A stretch of 6,114 nt of DNA from an uncultured Pirellula sp. Lineage in GTDB: Bacteria; Planctomycetota; Planctomycetia; Pirellulales; Pirellulaceae. The translations under genes and the position numbers were made by a program. Shown piece after piece: positions 1-6,055 of the stretch (position 1 is its first letter; each line of letters begins with the position of its first letter). Location: NCBI GenBank assembly GCA_903837255.1, contig CAILTZ010000906.1:1-6114 (forward strand), given 5' to 3'. The notes below the pieces were generated by a model. It was given only the letters and a program-made list of their open reading frames with translations, did no database searches and was not told the origin of the DNA.

Positions 1-453
1 GGGGCTCTGAAAGCCTACGAACCGGAAATGTTTGAACAGATTGAGAAAATCGCTCAAGCCATCGGAAAGCCCAATTTTCAGTCGAGCTTTGTTGAACACT
101 TTGAGGCGATTCGAGGCAAATCAATCGATTATGCCGTCATGGAAAAGCATCCCAAGGTGGCTGTCATCGAGGCTCCGTTCCAGTGGGATGACGTCGGGAG
201 TTGGCAAGCCATGTCCAGGTTGCTCAAACCCGACAGCCATGGAAACGCTGTCGAAGGCCCATTTTTGGGGATCGATTCCCAGAACCTAATCGTCCGCACC
301 GATCCGGATCATCTGGTGGTTACCATCGGGATGAAGGACGTCATCGTCGTGCACACCAAGGACGCCACGTTGGTGGCGCCCAAGCACCAGGAGGAGCGCG
401 TCCGAGAGGTGGTCAAGCAACTCCAGGAACTTGGACTTAGAGAGTATTTATAG
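1..453 (+). CDS. manC: Mannose-1-phosphate guanylyltransferase, C-terminal part (5' end outside window)
   Basis: This enzyme makes GDP-mannose from mannose-1-phosphate and GTP in the cytoplasm, feeding polysaccharide and glycoconjugate synthesis. The frame is open from base 1 and ends at TAG 451-453, leaving 150 visible residues. Two family signatures are present: SIDYAVMEK at visible residues 41-49 and WDDVGSW at 62-68, both from the nucleotidyltransferase core. They are followed by the short beta-rich C-terminal segment (about 81-127) and a final helix. The protein stops about 80 residues after WDDVGSW, so it lacks the cupin phosphomannose isomerase domain of the long bifunctional ManC/AlgA type; it belongs to the short monofunctional type. 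The ATG at 28 is internal, because conserved-looking sequence runs through it from the window edge. No sugar-pathway partner is visible downstream. Confidence 0.93.
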   Translation, partial: GALKAYEPEMFEQIEKIAQAIGKPNFQSSFVEHFEAIRGKSIDYAVMEKHPKVAVIEAPFQWDDVGSWQAMSRLLKPDSHGNAVEGPFLGIDSQNLIVRTDPDHLVVTIGMKDVIVVHTKDATLVAPKHQEERVREVVKQLQELGLREYL

Positions 454-474
454 CCAAGGTCCTCTCTACCGAGG

Positions 475-502
475 TTGATCCTGACTACGTAGAGCCTATA
501 GT
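475..502 (+). promoter_or_regulatory. Candidate sigma70-type promoter for the signalling gene
   Basis: TTGATC at 475-480 matches four of six bases of the -35 consensus. TATAGT at 497-502 matches five of six of the -10 consensus, and the spacer is 16 bases. The spacer holds the 8-bp palindrome CTACGTAG at 485-492, which could be an operator. Transcription would begin near 509, giving a leader of roughly 87 bases before the GTG at 596. The call is by consensus only and conflicts with reading 503-530 as the terminator of the upstream gene. Confidence 0.3.
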
Positions 503-530
503 AATGATTAGAACAAATCGTTGATTTTTT
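503..530 (+). terminator. Weak hairpin plus T-tract, possible terminator of manC
   Basis: AATGATT at 503-509 can pair with AATCGTT at 516-522 (seven pairs, one G-U) around the six-base loop AGAACA. Two bases later comes a run of six T at 525-530. The form is that of an intrinsic terminator about 50 bases after the manC stop, but the stem has only one G-C pair, so it would be weak. Confidence 0.27.
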
Positions 531-559
531 GAGATCAGGCATAGGCCCTTTGGTCGATC

Positions 560-589
560 CTCCCGTATAGCGAAACTGCGGGCTGGGAG
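560..589 (+). promoter_or_regulatory. Ribosome binding site of the signalling gene, with possible sequestering hairpin
   Basis: GGGAG at 585-589 lies six bases before the GTG at 596 and supports that start. CTCCC at 560-564 is its exact complement and could cover it in a 5-bp stem with a 20-base loop. A competing hairpin, CCCGTA at 562-567 with TGCGGG at 577-582 (one G-U pair), would leave GGGAG free. The two folds exclude each other because they share bases 562-564. Any switching role is inference. Confidence 0.25.
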
Positions 590-595
590 TTAGAT

Positions 596-2158
596 GTGGC
601 AGATATCAATGTAGCTGGGATCGCATCCCAGGAAATACTAAACCGATTGCCAGAGGGGGTCGCCGTCCTTTCCACCTCGATGACCATCGTCTGGGCTAAT
701 CAGTGTTTTAATAACTGGTTCGGGGGCGTCGATCGCGCGGGCCAAGATTTCTATAGCGCCCTTGGGCACCCAGAGGTACAGGGTTCCGAACCCTGTCCGC
801 TTCGGGCTTGTTTGCTGCAAAACCAAAGTTGTGCGGCCACCCTCAAGCGCGAACCCAACGAGACTTCGGCCAAGCCTTCGTACTACCAAGTCCAGGCAGT
901 CGCTGTTTCGCAATCACTGGAAAGCCGGATTGTCGTTACCGTCCGGGACATTACCGACGAGATTCTTCAGGAGCAAAAGCTCGCTGCGATCCACCAAGCA
1001 GGTGCCAAACTCACGGATTTAAAACCCGATGAGATTTTTGCCATGGATGTCGAGCAAAGAATCGACTTGCTCAAAGAGAACATCCGCCACTACACCCAGA
1101 ACTTGCTCAACATCGAGGTCATCGAAATCCGCTTGCTCGAACAGTCCACCGGAAACCTCATACCCCTGCTCTCGGTGGGAATCGACCAAGCGGCTGCGGA
1201 CCGGCGGCTCATGGCCAGTCCCTCGAACAATGGGGTCACCGGATGGGTTGCAGCCAACGCCATGAGCTATCTATGCAGAGACACTTCCACCGACCCGATG
1301 TACCTCGAGGCGTTTAAAGGATCGCGTAGCTCTTTGACTGTGCCGATTCTTTTGCATGAGTCGGTCATCGGTACGATCAATGTCGAGAGCCCCAAACTGG
1401 CGGCCTTCTCCGAAAGCGATCAGCAGTTCCTAGAAATCTTTGCTCGCGATGTTGCCGTGTCGCTCAACACCCTTGAACTGCTTGTGGCTCAGCGTACCAA
1501 TGCTGCCCAGCAAAGCTGCGATGCAATCCATGCGGCTGTCTCCCTACCGCTCGATGACCTGTTGCTCGATGCGGTCTTCTTGATGGAAAAATACATCGGC
1601 CACGACCCCGAAAGCGTCGCCAAACTCCGAAGCCTCTTGAGCAAAGCTCGCAGTATCAAAAAGTCGATCCAAAGCATCGGCCAATCCCTGGTCCCACTTG
1701 ACCCGGCTAGCAATCAAGAACTCAACGAACACTACGCCAAACTCGTCGGTCGCAGGATCCTGGTCGTCGATTCCAACGAGAGCGTGCGAAACGATGCCCA
1801 CGCACTCCTTGAACGCTATGGTTGCATCGTCGAGACAGCGCAAAGCGGAGACCAAGCCGTCGCGATGGTCCGCAGTTCAGATGAAAATTACGATGTAATC
1901 ATCACCGATATTAAATTGCCCGACTACTCCGGTTACCAGTTAATGCTCCGGCTCCAAAAACTCCTCGATCACGTCCCTATCGCCCTGATGACCGGCTTCG
2001 GTTACGACCCAGGACACTCGATCGTCAAAGCCCGCCAAGCTGGCCTGCACCGAAAAGCCATCCTCTACAAACCTTTCCACCTCGATCAACTCCTAGGAGT
2101 CACCGAACTGCTCATCGAGGAAAAGCCAGCGTCGAGTAACCCTCAAGTGCAAACCTAA
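596..2158 (+). CDS. PAS-GAF-receiver signalling protein without a kinase catalytic domain
   Basis: A predicted soluble 520-residue signalling protein; no membrane segment is seen. Residues about 12-120 look like a PAS sensor domain ending in the usual VTVRDIT strand. Residues about 145-298 are a GAF domain (GVTGWVAANA, then LTVPILLHESVIGTINVES). Residues about 300-365 form helices that resemble a degenerate histidine kinase dimerisation helix: AAVSLPL at 313-319 sits where HExRTPL is expected, with Ala in place of the phosphoacceptor His. No ATP-binding domain follows. Residues about 386-508 are a receiver domain with phosphoacceptor Asp438 (IITDIKLPD), Thr466 and Lys492 (YKPF). Of the acidic pair only Asp392 is present; the next position is Ser393. 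The GTG start is backed by GGGAG six bases upstream. The product may integrate a small-molecule or redox signal and take phosphate from a separate kinase. Input and output are unknown; no DNA-binding domain is present. Confidence 0.85.
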   Translation: MADINVAGIASQEILNRLPEGVAVLSTSMTIVWANQCFNNWFGGVDRAGQDFYSALGHPEVQGSEPCPLRACLLQNQSCAATLKREPNETSAKPSYYQVQAVAVSQSLESRIVVTVRDITDEILQEQKLAAIHQAGAKLTDLKPDEIFAMDVEQRIDLLKENIRHYTQNLLNIEVIEIRLLEQSTGNLIPLLSVGIDQAAADRRLMASPSNNGVTGWVAANAMSYLCRDTSTDPMYLEAFKGSRSSLTVPILLHESVIGTINVESPKLAAFSESDQQFLEIFARDVAVSLNTLELLVAQRTNAAQQSCDAIHAAVSLPLDDLLLDAVFLMEKYIGHDPESVAKLRSLLSKARSIKKSIQSIGQSLVPLDPASNQELNEHYAKLVGRRILVVDSNESVRNDAHALLERYGCIVETAQSGDQAVAMVRSSDENYDVIITDIKLPDYSGYQLMLRLQKLLDHVPIALMTGFGYDPGHSIVKARQAGLHRKAILYKPFHLDQLLGVTELLIEEKPASSNPQVQT

Positions 2159-2173
2159 TCAGCAGTAGCCACC

Positions 2174-3394
2174 TTGAGCTGGTCGATTCTTCTACGACTG
2201 CTGATCCTCTGTGTGCTCGGGCTTGGGCATATCGGTTTTTGGATCTCCCTGTTTAACCGTATCAACGCGACGGGTCTGCATCGATTAACCATCAAGGCAA
2301 TTGAAAAAGCAATTGTCCTTATCTGTTTACTGCTGCCATTTGTCATCTTGGCGATCGAGAGCAACATCGATCCGGAGCACTGGAGGATCGACCGATGGTT
2401 GCCCAAGTTCCTCGTCCAAGGGCAACTCCCAAATCTGTCGGTTTTGGCCTATGCATATGGCCTGTTGGCCATGGGGTACGGGTTGATCGCAGGGCCTATC
2501 TGGATTTTTCATCGCCCGCAATTCCACATGGCCCATGATCGCATGGAAATCCTTGATACACACATCGAAAACCATCTGCATCGAAAAAATCCACATTGGC
2601 TCCTGGGGGACAAAGCCAAAAAGAGTCTGAAACTGCCAGGAAACGAAGTGATGCATCTGGAGGCCAATACCAAGGCTCTTTTGCTCGAGCGAATTCCAGC
2701 GAACTTTGTCGGGATGAGGATCGGCCATCTATCCGATATCCATCTGACCGGTCAACTCCCCGACGAGTTTTATCGCCACGCTTTGGATTGGCTAGTCCGA
2801 CAAAAGATCGATCTGCTGTGTCTCTCCGGTGACATCATCGATGAGGCTCAGGCTCTACCTAGCCTACCGGTGATATTCGGAAACCTGGATCCAAGCATCC
2901 CCAAGCTTTTTGTTTTGGGTAACCATGATCGGGCTTGCGAATTGGACCAAACGGTCCGAGATGCAATGACCAAACTCGATTGGATCGACGTGGGGCAAGC
3001 CGACTGCCGGCTCAATACCTCCCGCGGTCCGATCGTGGTTTTTGGGAATGAGCGCCCCTGGTTTTGTCGAGAGCTAAGCCCCGGTTTTTCGCAGGCCAAT
3101 AGCGACCATCAGGAATTGCGGATCGGAATCTCACACTCCCCGGACCAATTGCATTGGGCCAAGAACCTCGATGTTTCACTCTTGTTGTGCGGACATACAC
3201 ACGGAGGACAAATCCGATTCCCATGGATCGGACCGATCATCGCTCCGAGCAAGTATGGGAGTCGGTTCGCTTCCGGCGTCTTTTATCAAAACCCAACTCT
3301 CATGCATGTCAGCCGTGGTCTATCTGGTATTCATCCGATTCGCCTGGGCTGTCTACCTGAAGTCTCCATTCTTGAAATGCGAAAAAAGCCCTAG
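2174..3394 (+). CDS. Membrane-anchored calcineurin-like metallophosphoesterase (YkuE/YaeI-like)
   Basis: A 406-residue enzyme of the two-metal calcineurin-like phosphoesterase superfamily. All metal motifs are visible: SDIH (Asp188, His190), SGDIID (Asp220), GNHD (Asn250, His251), GISHSP (His321) and GHTHGGQ (His341, His343). GHTHGGQIRFP is typical of the YkuE/YaeI-like branch, which acts on phosphodiester or lipid phosphate substrates. The N-terminus adds three hydrophobic segments, about 4-26, 42-64 and 88-112. Basic residues between the first two and after the third suggest that the catalytic domain lies in the cytoplasm. The TTG start is chosen because it is the first start after an in-frame TAA only 15 bases upstream and keeps the first helix whole; no clear ribosome binding site is seen, so translation may be coupled to the upstream gene. 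Lipid processing, as in LpxG-type lipid A enzymes, is possible but not shown. Confidence 0.88.
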   Translation: MSWSILLRLLILCVLGLGHIGFWISLFNRINATGLHRLTIKAIEKAIVLICLLLPFVILAIESNIDPEHWRIDRWLPKFLVQGQLPNLSVLAYAYGLLAMGYGLIAGPIWIFHRPQFHMAHDRMEILDTHIENHLHRKNPHWLLGDKAKKSLKLPGNEVMHLEANTKALLLERIPANFVGMRIGHLSDIHLTGQLPDEFYRHALDWLVRQKIDLLCLSGDIIDEAQALPSLPVIFGNLDPSIPKLFVLGNHDRACELDQTVRDAMTKLDWIDVGQADCRLNTSRGPIVVFGNERPWFCRELSPGFSQANSDHQELRIGISHSPDQLHWAKNLDVSLLLCGHTHGGQIRFPWIGPIIAPSKYGSRFASGVFYQNPTLMHVSRGLSGIHPIRLGCLPEVSILEMRKKP

Positions 3395-3402
3395 GGACTT
3401 TT
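3384..3402 (+). terminator. Hairpin across the phosphoesterase stop codon, possible weak terminator
   Basis: AAAAG at 3384-3388 pairs with CTTTT at 3398-3402, extended by CC/GG around the loop CTAG, with A3397 bulged. The TAG stop lies in the loop and stem. An A-tract on one side and T bases on the other give a terminator-like look, but the T bases belong to the stem and no further T run follows. Read-through into rnc is therefore likely. Confidence 0.25.
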
Positions 3403-3456
3403 CGAACAAGCTTGGTGCCGTTAGACTCTGAGAAACCGTTTATATTGGGCAGTTTC

Positions 3457-4206
3457 ATGAAAGAGTCGGATCCGCCAGAAGAAGTTCTCAGTGTCGAAGA
3501 GAAGTCCGAGCTGTGCCAACAGCGGATAGGCTATCGGTTTTCCAATCCGAACCTAGTGACCTCGGCTCTAACCCACGCCAGTGTTGCCACCAGTCGCTGC
3601 CACTCCAACGAACGCATGGAGTTCCTCGGTGACGCTATCCTGGGAATGGTCGTCTGCGAAGAGGTTTTCCGTTCCTACCCGGACTACCTCGAAGGAGACC
3701 TGACCAAGATCAAGTCGGTGGTGGTTTCCAGGCGCGTTTGCGCGAAAATCTCGAAGGCTCTCGGGCTCGAAGAATGCCTGATCGTCGGCCGGGGAATGCT
3801 CAAGCATGGAATGCCTCGCTCACTGCTTAGCGATGTCTTCGAAGCCATCGTCGCGGCAGTGTTCCTCGACGGAGGGCTCGATGAAGCCAGGACATTCATC
3901 CTAAGGTATTTAGAAACCGAAATCCGCTCGGCGGCCGACGGTCACAGCGTCGGGAATTACAAGTCCTTGTTGCAACAACTCGTCCAAGGTAGCTCCAAAG
4001 GCGCTCCGGCGTATCGCTTGGTCGGTGAGAGTGGGCCTGATCACAGCAAGTATTTCGAGGTCGCCGCAGAGATCAATGGCAAGCGGTTCACTTCCGCCTG
4101 GGGTCGAAGCAAAAAGGACGCCGAGCAGCGTGCGGCTGCCAACGCCTTGGCGGAATTACGAGGCGAGGAAGCCCCATTTCCTAACACCAATTTTCATCTA
4201 GCATAA
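3457..4206 (+). CDS. rnc: Ribonuclease III
   Basis: A cytoplasmic endonuclease that cuts double-stranded RNA, processing ribosomal RNA precursors and some messengers. From the ATG at 3457 the protein has 249 residues, slightly longer than the 226 of Escherichia coli. The catalytic domain (about 15-155) has the signature NERMEFLGDAIL at 51-62, with Glu52, Glu55 and Asp59, and the second acidic pair Asp126 and Glu129 in SDVFEAIVAAVFLDGG. The double-stranded RNA-binding domain spans about 166-236 and ends in the expected basic helix (KKDAEQRAA, 219-227). All active-site residues are present, so it should be active. TTG 3412 and GTG 3415 are in frame upstream, but the ATG gives a usual family length and has a modest GGGCAG before it. 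It lies 62 bases after the phosphoesterase stop, on the same strand, and may be partly cotranscribed with it. Confidence 0.96.
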   Translation: MKESDPPEEVLSVEEKSELCQQRIGYRFSNPNLVTSALTHASVATSRCHSNERMEFLGDAILGMVVCEEVFRSYPDYLEGDLTKIKSVVVSRRVCAKISKALGLEECLIVGRGMLKHGMPRSLLSDVFEAIVAAVFLDGGLDEARTFILRYLETEIRSAADGHSVGNYKSLLQQLVQGSSKGAPAYRLVGESGPDHSKYFEVAAEINGKRFTSAWGRSKKDAEQRAAANALAELRGEEAPFPNTNFHLA

Positions 4207-4207
4207 T

Positions 4208-4243
4208 AGTTCGCTGGAATTGCACGGAGTGCCTCAGCGAACT
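4208..4243. terminator. Convergent-gene inverted repeat, possible two-way terminator
   Basis: AGTTCGCTG at 4208-4216 and CAGCGAACT at 4235-4243 are perfect 9-bp complements. Inside them GCAC (4222-4225) pairs with GTGC (4229-4232) around GGA. The structure begins two bases after the rnc stop, and its right arm overlaps the stop codon of the minus-strand gene. It therefore sits at the 3' end of both transcripts. No T-tract follows on either strand, so it may act as a transcript-end stabiliser or need another factor for termination. Confidence 0.5.
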
Positions 4244-5049
4244 TGCCCGCGCAGATTTCCAGGCCCAGCGTTTGCTAGTCGGAAGTACTCCACTTGCGAA
4301 ACACTCTTGAGCGTAGCCGTTAGCACTTCCCAGTCTCGAACCCGATCAGAGTCCTGACGCGTCAGTTGGTCTTGGACAATCAGTCTCGCGACGATTGGCT
4401 TCGAGCCCCCCGTCCTAGTGTCCGTCAGTCGAATCTCGGCAGGTAGTTCCCGCTGGTCTCTGAGAAAAGCGTTCAGTTGCATCCGCAGCAAAGGCGGTTT
4501 GTAGGGCGGGTTGACCGCATGTGTTTTCACCGACCAATCGGCGAAATCTCCATACTCGATTGCCATTTTCTCCACGCCGGGGGATTTGGTCCTGAATCGG
4601 TAAACCGACCGTTCGCAAGCCAGTTCGTACAAGCCACCCTCGAAGGGCCGCGGCGATACGGGACTGGTCCAAATCGCGATTTCTTGGGAAGTCATTTGCG
4701 ATCGTAGATTGATGAATCGATCCTCAACCTCTCGCATTTCAATCCGGCACTTTTTCTGCGCGGACAGATCTGCAAGAGTTATCGACCGGTCTTGGTAGTC
4801 AACCACCAGCAATCTCCGATGCGTATCATCCCACTCGATGGTTCGATTCGCTAGAAACATCGTTTGAGTGGTATGGATGGGAGGCTTGGTCTCGTCGGAG
4901 TAAATATCCGTGTCGATCCTAAACTCGATCTGAGCCTCTGCTTGGCTTTGTCCCAAAGCGACCGAGTCAGGTCGATACGTCTGGGTCAACCAAAGCCCTA
5001 TAGTTGCGATCATGATGATGAGCGATCGATTGCGTAGGTCCATGGTCAT
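4234..5049 (-). CDS. Predicted exported protein of unknown function
   Basis: I do not recognise the family. The 271-residue product has basic residues at 6-8, a hydrophobic stretch at about 10-23, and a possible signal peptidase I site after AEA at 37-39, so export is likely. If the hydrophobic stretch is not cleaved, it would anchor the protein instead. The rest is mixed beta and charged sequence, with a strand-rich part at 40-105 (paired segments such as IEFRIDTDIY and RRLLVVDYQDRSITLADL) and a C-terminal helix-rich end. No catalytic motif is evident; two cysteines, 101 and 145, could form a disulphide. The ATG start is two bases after the stop of the upstream lipoprotein gene, indicating one operon and probable translational coupling. 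An in-frame ATG two codons later is an alternative start. The gene converges on rnc, with 27 bases between the stops. Confidence 0.7.
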   Translation of the reverse strand: MTMDLRNRSLIIMIATIGLWLTQTYRPDSVALGQSQAEAQIEFRIDTDIYSDETKPPIHTTQTMFLANRTIEWDDTHRRLLVVDYQDRSITLADLSAQKKCRIEMREVEDRFINLRSQMTSQEIAIWTSPVSPRPFEGGLYELACERSVYRFRTKSPGVEKMAIEYGDFADWSVKTHAVNPPYKPPLLRMQLNAFLRDQRELPAEIRLTDTRTGGSKPIVARLIVQDQLTRQDSDRVRDWEVLTATLKSVSQVEYFRLANAGPGNLRGQVR

Positions 5050-5051
5050 GA

Positions 5052-5729
5052 TTAAAGTGCAGAGGCTGCTGCGTCCAATGCGTAGTCTTCACTCGGATCG
5101 TATTTGTAGAATAGTCGCGAAGCACGTCTAGCCAGCAAACCTAAGTAGTGGCCACGAAACTGTGCCTCAGTGCATTCAGTGATCGGTTTACCACTCGATG
5201 GATGGACCAGGTCGTTGATTTCTTTCTGGTAAACACTACCCTTGCCCTGCTTTGGCTCGTAGACCGTAACCGTGCACTCGCAACTACCTTGATAGAGAGT
5301 CTTGTCCCTCTTGAGCTTAAGGTCTTTGACGTTGATCACCAAGACGCATTCGGCTCCGGTTTGAGTACCGACCTGCGCAAAGCTCGGTCGATCCAAAGGC
5401 TGGTCATGGAACGCTCGATCCACATCTTCCTGGTCGACAAAGACCACCTTTTTACCCTTGAGCTCATGCTTGATGAACGTTTTAAAGCTATTCGCCATCA
5501 CCAACGCCGACGCATCGCTGGTAGAGATGCCATCGATCGTCGTGATCAGCGCGACTTTTTTCTTTTCGATGTCGTAGTCCGGTTTGATCCTAGGATCGTG
5601 CAGAAGCACCACCAGAGTTCTCAGTAAGTTCGTGCAGCCCGTGGTGGTTGAAACCAAGGTCAGACAGAGCAATAGAGTCCCAAGCGACGCGAATACCCAT
5701 TGTCGCGAGTTGTTATGATCTGAATGCAT
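5052..5729 (-). CDS. Predicted lipoprotein, possible CsgG/TolB-N-like fold
   Basis: A 225-residue protein with an N-terminal hydrophobic segment (about 11-28) followed by STTTGC, where Cys32 is the likely lipidated residue. The lipobox is imperfect, as Thr stands at -3 instead of the usual Leu. The mature part reads as alternating strand and helix: strand 58-65 (KVALITTI), helix 71-90, strand 94-100 (KVVFVDQ), a short helix at 116-125 (SFAQVGTQTG), strands 127-159 and a final helix at about 191-208. This order, with a gadget-like segment GTQTGAECVLVINV before a central strand, recalls periplasmic lipoproteins of the CsgG/LpoB/TolB-N type, but that is inference from pattern alone. The ATG has GGGAG on the minus strand (5744-5740), 10 bases before it. 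It is the first gene of an operon with the exported protein two bases downstream, so the two may act together in the envelope. Confidence 0.75.
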   Translation of the reverse strand: MHSDHNNSRQWVFASLGTLLLCLTLVSTTTGCTNLLRTLVVLLHDPRIKPDYDIEKKKVALITTIDGISTSDASALVMANSFKTFIKHELKGKKVVFVDQEDVDRAFHDQPLDRPSFAQVGTQTGAECVLVINVKDLKLKRDKTLYQGSCECTVTVYEPKQGKGSVYQKEINDLVHPSSGKPITECTEAQFRGHYLGLLARRASRLFYKYDPSEDYALDAAASAL

Positions 5730-5868
5730 CGTCGATTCGCTCCCGAAATATCCGCTTTCAAACCCTGTAAAATCATCCTGCGTTGCTACCTCCTAGGGCT
5801 TATAGCGATTCTCCCAAGCCGACGCCATACGGTTTCTAACCGCCCTCGAACCGGTAATCCTCTCTGGC
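5730..5868. other. Upstream region of the minus-strand operon; no gene seen
   Basis: This stretch must carry the minus-strand operon's expression signals. On the minus strand there is a TATAAG (5804-5799) that could be a -10 element, but no acceptable -35 lies at the right distance. There is also an AGGAGG (5794-5789) placed before a short ATG frame that overlaps the lipoprotein start out of frame. Nothing on the plus strand looks like a gene. Confidence 0.4.
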
Positions 5869-6020
5869 ATGAACCAGCACTTTCTATTGCTTGCTTTCCT
5901 GTTTTGCCTCTCTGACGCAGCTTGCGCAGATTAACTGCCGAATGTGCTGGTGATCATCATGACTTCGCTCTGAATGACGCATGTCAATTTCGATGGTTCG
6001 AGAGTGAACCTGACCGCTGA
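5869..6020 (+). pseudogene. Remnant of the 5' end of a secreted sulfatase gene
   Basis: An ATG at 5869 opens 21 codons reading as a signal peptide: MNQHF, a leucine/phenylalanine core, then SDAACAD with an A-x-A-like cleavage site, and TAA at 5932-5934. Read in the same frame past the stop, the next codons give LPNVLVII (5935-5958), which matches the first strand of secreted type I sulfatases (RPNVLxIxxDD). After a one-base frame change, GAC at 5961 gives DFALNDACQF, resembling the metal-binding DDxGxxDxxxYG region, and this frame stops at 6018-6020. So one nonsense codon and one frameshift interrupt a recognisable sulfatase start, and the rest of the gene is absent: the sequence goes into short repeats. 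No catalytic Cys/Ser-x-Pro-x-Arg motif is present. Sulfatases are very numerous in planctomycetes. The match is short and made by eye, so the call is moderate. Confidence 0.42.
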
Positions 6021-6048
6021 TGGACGCTGATAACCGCTGATCAACAGC
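6011..6048. repeat. 10-bp tandem repeat, GCTGA type
   Basis: Three consecutive 10-base units, at 6011-6020, 6021-6030 and 6031-6040, share the ending CGCTGA, and a fourth, partial unit (TCAACAGCTT) follows. The sequence is of the intergenic kind seen in many environmental bacteria (runs of short CGCTGAT or CGCAGAT units spaced about one helical turn). GCTG at 6036-6039 and CAGC at 6045-6048 can form a small hairpin. Function is unknown. Confidence 0.7.
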
Positions 6049-6055
6049 TTCAAAA

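Noticed and set aside
1544..1855. 103-codon open frame on the minus strand
   Set aside because: It lies antisense within the linker and receiver coding region of the signalling gene and shows no motif or ribosome binding site.
2327..2728. 133-codon open frame on the minus strand
   Set aside because: It is antisense to the phosphoesterase, whose membrane segments and metal motifs are clear; the minus-strand product has no recognisable features.
3421..3446. Promoter for rnc with TATATT at 3441-3446
   Set aside because: The -10-like box has no -35 at a usual distance and would start transcription only about four bases before the ATG.
3412..3456. N-terminal extension of RNase III from TTG 3412 or GTG 3415
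   Set aside because: The extra 15 residues are not family-like, no ribosome binding site precedes them, and the ATG at 3457 gives a typical length.
5148..5627. 159-codon open frame on the plus strand
   Set aside because: It lies fully inside and antisense to the lipoprotein gene, which has a start with ribosome binding site, a lipobox and an operon partner; the plus-strand protein shows no family features.
5724..5915. 63-codon open frame on the plus strand
   Set aside because: It starts inside the lipoprotein start codon region, has no ribosome binding site or recognisable motif, and overlaps the sulfatase remnant in another frame.
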